From a virus: DNA of 32,943 bases. The notes beneath the pieces were generated by a model that made no database searches, had not been told where the DNA came from, and saw nothing but the letters and a program-made list of their open reading frames with translations. Shown here piece after piece: positions 18,261 to 24,973 of the stretch. Both the position numbers and the translations under genes were made by a program. Every line of letters begins with the position of its first letter. The first letter of the stretch is position 1. The stretch covers positions 1 through 32,943 of the IMG/VR virus record IMGVR_UViG_3300049595_005441; one strand, written 5' to 3'.

Positions 18261-21200
18261 ATGGAAAAGATTTCCGTATTTCAATGCCTCGACAAAAGTT
18301 CTAAGCCTATAAATGAATTCACTATAGATGAAGCTTTAGGATTTATAAAAGACCACCCAAAGAAAGATATAATTCTCGAATGTAAAAATGATCCAGTCAA
18401 TGGTGGAAAGAAAAATCTTAATTTGATTTATAATGATAGAGTTTGGAATCGTTCTGCATCCAAATTAGACTATGTTAAAAGAAATTTCTATAACCATGTG
18501 AAGCAACAAGAATCTTATGTTGTTACATGGAATTGCTTTGTAGAAGAAAAACGTACCAAAGATAAAATACAAGCACCATCGGGTTATATCTATTTTGATA
18601 TTGATGATTTCACTAAAATATCCGAAGTCAAAAATTTTACATCTTCAGAACAAGCAAAGGCTCACATAAAAAATTTGCTTTCTTCAGAAAATCTAAAATT
18701 TGTAAAGGCTGCTTGGGATTCTTTTTCTGGAGAAGGTTTAGGGTTTCTTGTGAAGGTAGAAGGGCTTTCTTTGGAAAATTTTAGCACAACTTGGAAAGCT
18801 ATATCAAATCTTTTCAGCGGTTGGAATATTAATATTGACCCTCAAACTAAAGATATTACAAGATGTAATGTTCTTCCTTACGATCCAAATATTTTTGTGA
18901 GAGAAGAATCGGGAATTATTCCATTTGATGCTGTTCAACCTAAAGAAAATGTTTATACTCCTATTGTAACAGATGGACTTCCTTTAGAATTAGCTTCAGA
19001 TGTTTTGGCATATCAGTTACATTCACTTTATCATAAGCCTGGCTCTTGGAGTAATAATCATATTTCATACAAGTTCTTTTTCGATTACTTTGTATTTTGT
19101 AATCAAATGGGTATTGATTTGAATGAAAGCTTAAACTATTTGATTTTAAATCAAGAAAAATATCCAAAGATTTTTAAACATAGAAGCGTTGAAGAAGTAA
19201 GATATGGGATTCTCAACAACATTGAAAAATATTATGGGCATCAATTTGGTATCAGAGCAGTAAAAAATGAAGAAGGGCATGAAATATATGGTTTATATAA
19301 AAAATATGATGGGGATGTAAAATTAAAGTTAGATTACATCTGGTTCAATATTAAAGAAAAAAATGGAGATGATAATAAGAAAATCTATAGGATGGCGATT
19401 CTTGCAAAAGAAGCAGGTATTACCAAAAAACCTGTAATAGATTATCTTGAATCCGTACTAAATTTTAATGATAATTTATATCCTACTATTGACAAAATAT
19501 ATGGCAATTCAGACTATTTGTTCGGATGTGTAAAAGTTTTATCTGAAGAAGGTAAATCAAAGAAACTTGAATCTTATAAAAACTGGGCTGTAACTAATGG
19601 ATATAGAGTAGTTATAAAAGATAAATTCGAAGGAAAGCTTGAAAAAACTCTTGAGAATATATTAGAAACAGCTGCCAATATCTATCATACTATTTCCTAT
19701 GATAATGTATTTTCATACATTGGATATTATTTCAAGCAAACGAAAGGACACGCAATAATCAAAGAAACAGCTTATACATTTCTAAATGAAATTATAGAAT
19801 ATTCTTTTGAAGATTTTATTAAAATTGATAATAATATCACTTATTCAGAGAAAAAACATTTTATCAGCAATCTGATCCCTATTATAAAATTTTTAGCTGA
19901 TGAATGTTATACCCAAGATTCTTGGAAGTTTGGTGTAAGAATATTTAGAAATATCACTCCAAAGGAAATTCGTTCAAGATATAAAATTACAAAAGAATAT
20001 TTTTTGAAACCTGGGCAATACATCAATGAAATTAATATTCCTGATGAAGATAACCAAATTATATGGGGTAACACAGGTCAAGGTAAGACAACTTGGATTT
20101 GTGAACACATAAAAGGTAAAAGGCTGATTCTGGTTCCAATTATACCTTTACTTTTGAGTATAGACAATTCCTATAATGCATCAGTTTATTATAGGGATAA
20201 AAAGAATGTACAAGAAGGGGATGAACTTATCGTATGTACTTACAGCAGTTTTCCAAATCTTTTGAAACAAATGAAAAATTGGGAAAATGTTAAGATTTCG
20301 GATTATGCTTTATATGTTGATGAGGAACATAATAATGCAGTGAGTTCAAGCCCTGAATTCCGAGGATATGAATTGAATTATATTGTAGACAACATGCATC
20401 TTTTCAGAAAAAGAATGTTTTTAACTGGTACAAAAATACCTGTTCTTCATCCAGCATTCAAAGATTTCGAAATTATAAGGGTTAATTGGGAAAAAACACC
20501 AATCAAATATTGTACTCCTGTAAGATATAACAATATTTTATTTGCTATTGAAAAAAATCTTAGTAGAAGTGGTAAAAATCTGATTTATCTTCAGAATAAA
20601 AAGGAAGAAGGTAAAATGGGTGAGTTGATTGATTATTTGGTGATGAAAGGTTGGAAGAAGGATCGTATTGTATGTATTAATGCTGATGAAAAAAATAGTG
20701 AGGATTTTACTATGCTCACAACAAAGGAATTAATCAGAGATAATGTTGATATTGTCATTTGTACTTCAGTTATTGTAGAGGGTGTTAATATCTATAATAA
20801 TGATTTTAAATCGGTTCATTTTATGACAGCCGAAAGTGCTACAAATATGGAGCAAATGGTAAATCGATTGAGAAACATTTTCACGAAAAGTGTTGAGAAT
20901 AACTCGATGATTTATGTTTACAAGCCATTGGATTCAGAAGATATGTCTGAAACTGACCATATTGATATTGTTAATCTTCAAGAGAACTATATTAAAAATG
21001 CCAATATTGGAAAAGAACTTTTCAATAAGGCATATGTAACAGGTGATAGTGTAAGTTATAAATCTGCTATAAAAGTATTCAATCAACAATTATTTGGTAA
21101 AAGTAAACTTTATAGAGTTAGGGATGGAGTTTGGGAAATTGACTATTTGAGTATAGCCAATATGGCTTATATTGAAGAAAAACGCTATGCCAACAAGAAT

Positions 21201-22307
21201 TTTGAATTTATGAAGGTATTGCTCCATGAATATAATTGGCAGTTTAAAGAAGAAATGTTTGTTCTTGAGGAAATACATCCAGAGGAACAGTCAAATCTTA
21301 AGACATTGAAATCTGAAAGGAAAGAAATGCTTGTTCAAGATGTATTGAAAATCCTTGAAGAGATAAAAATTGAAGGAGAGGTTGAATGTTGCAATAAAGT
21401 AGAAGATGATGTTGTATTTAACCTTGAATCACTTCCAAGGGCTCAATATCAAGTAAAACTAAGGACAAAAATAAAATATTTATGTAACTCGTTATCTTTT
21501 GAAGATTCATGTGAACTTGTTGAAAAATGGATTAAAGAACATAATATGAGTGATAGAATTTGGAGTAAGATTGTTAGACAAATTAATGTTCAAATAACTA
21601 AAAAAATTAATGCTTTTAGTAAGGCTGTAGACAATTCATCAGAAACTGCCAAACATCTTATAAAATTCTATAAGAAAAATCGTGAGAAAGAAAAAGCCAC
21701 AGGCTCCTTTGTACTTTATACCATTTCAGATATTAACAAAATATTAAATGACATCTTTAGAAAGCTAAATATTTCTTCAGAAAGTGAACATCGCACTTTA
21801 GAAATTATCAAATCATATTTTGATGTTGAAGAAAGGCTTGAAAATGCAGGGTTGTTTTATGCCATACGAGGTATAAAAGTTGTTAATGAAGTCGCAACTT
21901 TCACTTGGAAATTTGAAGAATGGGCTAATAAAAAGTTTGAAGAGAACGCTGTTATCTCAAATACAGAAATTACTAGAAAAATAAATGAATTAAGAAGTAA
22001 GCTTCCAATTCTTGGAATGTATAAACTCGAATCTAGGAATGCTATAAAATTAGTCCATGACTATTTTGATTTCCAAAGAATTGGGGTTAAAAAGATTAAG
22101 AGCGGAAATGAGTATTTGTATAAATTTGCTTCTATGTATCCTAAAGAAATTGAAGGATATGAAATCCAGCCTTTAAGAAAAATTGACATATCTAATAAGC
22201 ATTATGAAGATATGACTGAAGAAGAGTTTATCCAATGTCAACTTAAAGATTCATCAGAAGATTTAAACTATTATATGAATATGACCAAAGAATTTGAACC
22301 GTTCTAA
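18261..22307 (+). CDS. BT4734-like primase fused to SF2 (DEEH) helicase
   Basis: 1348 aa from the ATG at 18261. A longer reading from TTG at 18216 would add a spurious hydrophobic leader and pass through the leader motif, so I reject it. Residues 1-215 resemble the BT4734/VirE N-terminal domain, a primase-polymerase (AEP-type) module: catalytic-type 'YFDIDDF' at 111-117, 'SFSGEGLGFLV' near 155-164 and 'DITRCN' near 198. A linker follows. The second half is a superfamily 2 helicase: Walker A GNTGQGKT (603-610), DEEH box (687-690), motif III LTGTK (721-725), motif V 'VIVEGVNI', and motif VI Q865MVNRLRN. The layout recalls herpes-type origin-binding helicases. It probably primes and/or opens DNA at the phage origin. 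A separate DnaB helicase is also encoded. C-terminal 400 residues unknown. Confidence 0.8.
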   Translation: MEKISVFQCLDKSSKPINEFTIDEALGFIKDHPKKDIILECKNDPVNGGKKNLNLIYNDRVWNRSASKLDYVKRNFYNHVKQQESYVVTWNCFVEEKRTKDKIQAPSGYIYFDIDDFTKISEVKNFTSSEQAKAHIKNLLSSENLKFVKAAWDSFSGEGLGFLVKVEGLSLENFSTTWKAISNLFSGWNINIDPQTKDITRCNVLPYDPNIFVREESGIIPFDAVQPKENVYTPIVTDGLPLELASDVLAYQLHSLYHKPGSWSNNHISYKFFFDYFVFCNQMGIDLNESLNYLILNQEKYPKIFKHRSVEEVRYGILNNIEKYYGHQFGIRAVKNEEGHEIYGLYKKYDGDVKLKLDYIWFNIKEKNGDDNKKIYRMAILAKEAGITKKPVIDYLESVLNFNDNLYPTIDKIYGNSDYLFGCVKVLSEEGKSKKLESYKNWAVTNGYRVVIKDKFEGKLEKTLENILETAANIYHTISYDNVFSYIGYYFKQTKGHAIIKETAYTFLNEIIEYSFEDFIKIDNNITYSEKKHFISNLIPIIKFLADECYTQDSWKFGVRIFRNITPKEIRSRYKITKEYFLKPGQYINEINIPDEDNQIIWGNTGQGKTTWICEHIKGKRLILVPIIPLLLSIDNSYNASVYYRDKKNVQEGDELIVCTYSSFPNLLKQMKNWENVKISDYALYVDEEHNNAVSSSPEFRGYELNYIVDNMHLFRKRMFLTGTKIPVLHPAFKDFEIIRVNWEKTPIKYCTPVRYNNILFAIEKNLSRSGKNLIYLQNKKEEGKMGELIDYLVMKGWKKDRIVCINADEKNSEDFTMLTTKELIRDNVDIVICTSVIVEGVNIYNNDFKSVHFMTAESATNMEQMVNRLRNIFTKSVENNSMIYVYKPLDSEDMSETDHIDIVNLQENYIKNANIGKELFNKAYVTGDSVSYKSAIKVFNQQLFGKSKLYRVRDGVWEIDYLSIANMAYIEEKRYANKNFEFMKVLLHEYNWQFKEEMFVLEEIHPEEQSNLKTLKSERKEMLVQDVLKILEEIKIEGEVECCNKVEDDVVFNLESLPRAQYQVKLRTKIKYLCNSLSFEDSCELVEKWIKEHNMSDRIWSKIVRQINVQITKKINAFSKAVDNSSETAKHLIKFYKKNREKEKATGSFVLYTISDINKILNDIFRKLNISSESEHRTLEIIKSYFDVEERLENAGLFYAIRGIKVVNEVATFTWKFEEWANKKFEENAVISNTEITRKINELRSKLPILGMYKLESRNAIKLVHDYFDFQRIGVKKIKSGNEYLYKFASMYPKEIEGYEIQPLRKIDISNKHYEDMTEEEFIQCQLKDSSEDLNYYMNMTKEFEPF

Positions 22308-22333
22308 GCTATTTATATGAAATAGCATTTTTT
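22308..22333 (+). terminator. Hairpin after primase-helicase, overlapping a leader motif
   Basis: GCTATTT (22308-22314) pairs with AAATAGC (22320-22326) around ATATG, followed by ATTTTTT. It begins right after the stop codon. The stem includes the leader motif CTATTTAT (22309-22316), 15 nt before the TTG start of the phosphatase gene, so it may be a weak terminator, a promoter, or both. Confidence 0.4.
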
Positions 22334-23030
22334 GAAGAAGAAAGCAAAGCGGTTTAAGACTTATGTTATAGGTGATATACATGGTGCTTATTTACCTTTG
22401 GAAGATTTGTTAACCAAAGGAAATGTTAATAAAAAAGATGATAAAATAATATTCATCGGTGACTTAGCTGATGGACTACCTGATTTTGACAAATGTTTAG
22501 AACTGCTGTTGTCTTTTGAAAACTTTATACCTATCATAGGAAATCACGATTTTTTTCTTATGGAGTTTCTGAAATATGGAACAATAAATGAAGAATGGAT
22601 TCCTTCAGGAGGAGCAAGCACTATTGAGAAATTAAATAATCCTGACATAATTTCCAATCTAAAGAGATATTTTTCAAAAGCTGACTACTATCATGTACAT
22701 GATAACAAAATCTTCTTACATGGAGGATTTAACCCTAAGAGAGCTATAGATTCCCAAAGAAGAAGAAAGTTTGCTTTGAATAGAAAACTTTACTCCCTTG
22801 CAAAGACTTATCATCAACAAAAAAGAAAAATTCCTGTATCGTTTAAAGACACAGGAATAATTATCGATGAAATTTTTATCGGTCATTCCACAACAAGAAA
22901 TTTTAAACCTGATTTTGTATCAAACCTTATCAATGTTGATACAGGTATAAAATGTGGTGGTAAATTGACTATGATGGATGTTAATACAAAACAATATATC
23001 CAAAGTAAAAATACTAATTATTACTATTAA
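22332..23030 (+). CDS. PPP-type metallophosphatase (Ser/Thr phosphatase-like)
   Basis: 232 aa. The calcineurin-like metal-binding motifs appear in order: GDIHG (about 14-18), GDLADG (43-48), GNHD (70-73), 'FLHGGF' (about 132-137) and GHS (about 182-184). This order and the 'GNHD...W...GG..T' spacing fit the family of lambda-phosphatase/PrpA-like enzymes, which remove phosphate from protein Ser/Thr/Tyr residues or from nucleotides using two metal ions. Gly replaces the Arg of the classical GDxxDRG motif, as I have seen in this bacterial/phage subfamily. The only in-frame start is TTG at 22332, because an in-frame TAG lies three codons upstream. It follows the primase-helicase by 24 bases. The gene ends tail-to-tail with the 409-aa gene, with 52 AT-rich bases between them and no clear terminator. 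Confidence 0.85.
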   Translation: MKKKAKRFKTYVIGDIHGAYLPLEDLLTKGNVNKKDDKIIFIGDLADGLPDFDKCLELLLSFENFIPIIGNHDFFLMEFLKYGTINEEWIPSGGASTIEKLNNPDIISNLKRYFSKADYYHVHDNKIFLHGGFNPKRAIDSQRRRKFALNRKLYSLAKTYHQQKRKIPVSFKDTGIIIDEIFIGHSTTRNFKPDFVSNLINVDTGIKCGGKLTMMDVNTKQYIQSKNTNYYY

Positions 23031-23082
23031 AAAATTTTTTTAGAATAAATTTATGCACCAAAAGTTTTTATTTTATTTATTT

Positions 23083-24312
23083 TTATATATATACTTCAAC
23101 ATCTTCAACATACATTTGAATATCCTCATCTTCAGAGTATTTTTCTTTTACAAGGCTTATATATTCTTTGAGCTTAAAGTCTTTTAACGTATTTAAAGAC
23201 ACACTGTCAAATTTATAAATGTTGTTATAAAGAATTTTTAAAATACCTATTGTAAATTCATATTCTTCAATTTTAATAAAAGGTATTCCACTCATAAAAA
23301 TCGCAATAATAGTATAAGAATCTTCAATATTAGCAAATTTTATTTTGTTTAGATTAAATAATCTTTTTATATATTTTGGATATATATTATATTCAATATG
23401 ATTATATTGTCTTTCTGTGATTTTATTAGATTCTTCACTATATTTAAAATATTCTAAAGGAACGAATTCGCTCAAAAGATTAAAAATTAAATTAATTTTA
23501 TCTAAAGAAAACTCTCTTATATCTTTAATCAAGATATGTTTATCTTCCAAAAATTTTACTATAGTATTGATTTGAGCTTCAGATTCAACTTCAAATTCTA
23601 ATTTATATTTATTAGGTTGATCTGATTCACCTGAAATAGTCTTTTCTAAATCATAAACAACTGAGCCATGTAATGTATTGTCAAATCCAGGAATATTGTT
23701 CACATTAACCCCATTATATCCATTATACTCCATAAATCTAGTAGAAAGTGATCCATAGTGTTCTAAGGTTCCTATTCGGTATTTTTGCCTTATAGAATTA
23801 AAAAGGTTAACAAACTCTTTTAATGATGGAGCTTTTAAATCAAGAAATTTAAGATTATACCCTATTTCAACAATTAACCTTTTAGTATCTGGATCTGAAA
23901 GATTTATATTATGTGAATCGTGAATGCTTGCAAGACTATTTATTTTTTTTAAGGTATTGAATAATAATTCTGCGTGATTTCTATTTCGAGGTTTATACAA
24001 ATGATATAAATCTAAATCAATCATATAAATTGAATTTGAAATATTAATTACAGGGTTATTTTGAGAAGGCGTATCTGCAGTTTGTTTGATTTTTTCATAT
24101 ATTTCTGGATTTTCAGTTTTGAATGTACTGAAATACGTTCCAGATCCAAAATGACCTGTATGCCTATTTTGCATTTGAACTATGCTGTCACTGTAATACT
24201 TTCTACTAACATCGAGACCTGTTAGATTTTTTCTATCTAAATGTACTGATAAGCTATCTTTATATGCTTCAATAATATTAGTGATTTGAGATTCAGTGAT
24301 TAAAACTTTCAT
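23083..24312 (-). CDS. Putative ADP-ribosyltransferase-like protein with CTS-like leader
   Basis: 409 aa. The N-terminus MKVLITESQITNIIEAY is a short helical leader. I-I-E at 13-15 followed by Ala fits the T4-type prohead-protease site, and T4 Alt (an injected ADP-ribosyltransferase) carries a leader of this kind. Residues about 24-62 contain 'SVHLD' and 'HTGHFGSGTYFS' (51-62), which resembles the H...G-x-G-x-YF(S/T) core of ART/PARP folds. Later 'RFMEYNGYNGVNVNNI' and 'DNTLHGSVVYDL' (about 182-212) look like the GYDGV...SVVY strands near the end of such folds. I cannot point to the catalytic Glu. Residues 240-409 are Leu/Ile/Lys-rich and helical, with no known domain. The ATG shares one base with the stop of gp25. 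The enzymatic assignment is tentative. Confidence 0.4.
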   Translation of the reverse strand: MKVLITESQITNIIEAYKDSLSVHLDRKNLTGLDVSRKYYSDSIVQMQNRHTGHFGSGTYFSTFKTENPEIYEKIKQTADTPSQNNPVINISNSIYMIDLDLYHLYKPRNRNHAELLFNTLKKINSLASIHDSHNINLSDPDTKRLIVEIGYNLKFLDLKAPSLKEFVNLFNSIRQKYRIGTLEHYGSLSTRFMEYNGYNGVNVNNIPGFDNTLHGSVVYDLEKTISGESDQPNKYKLEFEVESEAQINTIVKFLEDKHILIKDIREFSLDKINLIFNLLSEFVPLEYFKYSEESNKITERQYNHIEYNIYPKYIKRLFNLNKIKFANIEDSYTIIAIFMSGIPFIKIEEYEFTIGILKILYNNIYKFDSVSLNTLKDFKLKEYISLVKEKYSEDEDIQMYVEDVEVYI

Positions 24313-24695
24313 TAGAATAAAATAGCAAGTTCATCTGTTTGCTTAATGACTCCATCAGAAATTGAATATCGTATTTGAATACCTACTAATTTTTGAGATT
24401 CGCTAACATCCGTTTGAATACTTTCAATTTTCAATGAAGGTATATATCTTGTAACATTAGCAGTAATTTCATCTCGTATGGCATTATACGTTTGCTCATC
24501 CATAGGTTGAAATAGGAATTGTTCAATATTAATTCCAAAATTTGAGTTAAAAAGTCTTTGACCCTTTTGTGTTGTTATCAAAAGAGCTAATTTACTTTTT
24601 ATTTCTTCTTTATCGTTTTGATTTAATCTTAAGAATTTACCTGTTAAATCTTCCTGATATGGAAAGGTAATTCCAAGATTATTTTGGTTCGCCAT
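24312..24695 (-). CDS. Baseplate wedge protein, T4 gp25 / GpW-gp25 family
   Basis: 127 aa, matching T4 gp25 (132 aa). These are lysozyme-like-fold proteins that sit at the inner baseplate and seed the sheath. The opening 'LGITFPYQEDLTGKFLRLNQ' and the following 'EEIKSKLALLITTQKGQRLFNSNFGINIEQFLF' segment (about 30-62) carry the family's 'I...L..LLxTxxGeR...p.FG..l...lF' signature. After it comes 'Y..I..EI...V..YIPSLKIESI' (about 70-95). Unusually, it lies away from the gp6-like gene, with the Nudix/primase/phosphatase block on the other strand between them. A degenerate leader motif (ATATTTTTAT) lies just before the start. It is probably co-transcribed with the 64-aa gene upstream and the 409-aa gene downstream. 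Confidence 0.9.
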   Translation of the reverse strand: MANQNNLGITFPYQEDLTGKFLRLNQNDKEEIKSKLALLITTQKGQRLFNSNFGINIEQFLFQPMDEQTYNAIRDEITANVTRYIPSLKIESIQTDVSESQKLVGIQIRYSISDGVIKQTDELAILF

Positions 24696-24716
24696 ATATA
24701 AAAATATTTAAATTGA

Positions 24717-24788
24717 TTAAGGTAGTTGCCAAGAACTTCCAGAAGCAGTTTGCCAGCAACTTCCTGATGGTGTTTCCCAACAATTACC
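24717..24788 (-). repeat. 24-nt tandem repeat, about 2.8 copies
   Basis: Read on the minus strand the units begin GGTAATTGTTGGGAAACACC, GGAAGTTGCTGGCAAACTGC and GGAAGTTCTTGGCAACTACC, each 24 nt apart. They encode the 8-residue repeats of the 64-aa protein. Confidence 0.8.
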
Positions 24789-24911
24789 ACCTTTTAGGAT
24801 GTTGACAATTGTTTGTGATTCAATATCGTTTTGTCTTGGAAGTAAATTTCTTACGTCTTTTCTTCTACAAGCTTGGTTAGCAGGACAGCTTCTAATGTTA
24901 TAAAATGCCAT
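24717..24911 (-). CDS. Small repeat protein, 64 aa
   Basis: Not recognised. The first 42 residues are polar and end in Gly-Gly. The C-terminal 22 residues are nearly three copies of an 8-residue unit, NCWETPSG / SCWQTASG / SSWQLP, with Trp fixed and Cys going to Ser in the last copy. There are two more cysteines near the N-terminus (C9, C15). It lies first in an operon with gp25 and the 409-aa protein, after a terminator and a leader motif 15 nt before the ATG. Its place by gp25 suggests a small virion or baseplate part. The Gly-Gly/Cys layout also recalls peptide-toxin precursors, but no maturation genes are near. Confidence 0.65.
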   Translation of the reverse strand: MAFYNIRSCPANQACRRKDVRNLLPRQNDIESQTIVNILKGGNCWETPSGSCWQTASGSSWQLP

Positions 24912-24926
24912 AGTTAGTATTTTAAT

Positions 24927-24934
24927 ATAAATAT
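24927..24934 (-). promoter_or_regulatory. Leader motif ATATTTAT before the 64-aa/gp25 operon
   Basis: Minus strand reads TTGATATTTATATTAAAA, 15 nt before the ATG at 24911, directly after the nrdA terminator. Confidence 0.55.
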
Positions 24935-24935
24935 C

Positions 24936-24962
24936 AAAGGGAGATTAAAAATCTCCCTTTTT
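24936..24962 (-). terminator. Terminator after nrdA
   Basis: Ten-bp perfect stem AAAGGGAGAT/ATCTCCCTTT (24936-24945 with 24951-24960) with a five-base loop, 11 bases after the nrdA stop codon. The U-run is short on the minus strand and longer on the plus strand. Confidence 0.75.
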
Positions 24963-24973
24963 TATTAAAAATT

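Noticed and set aside
23031-23082. Terminator between the convergent phosphatase and 409-aa genes
   Set aside because: Only AT-rich bases with a weak A/T palindrome; no GC stem.
24717-24911. 64-aa protein as a Gly-Gly leader peptide-toxin precursor
   Set aside because: No maturation enzyme or transporter nearby; the C-terminal part is a plain 8-residue repeat and the operon is structural.
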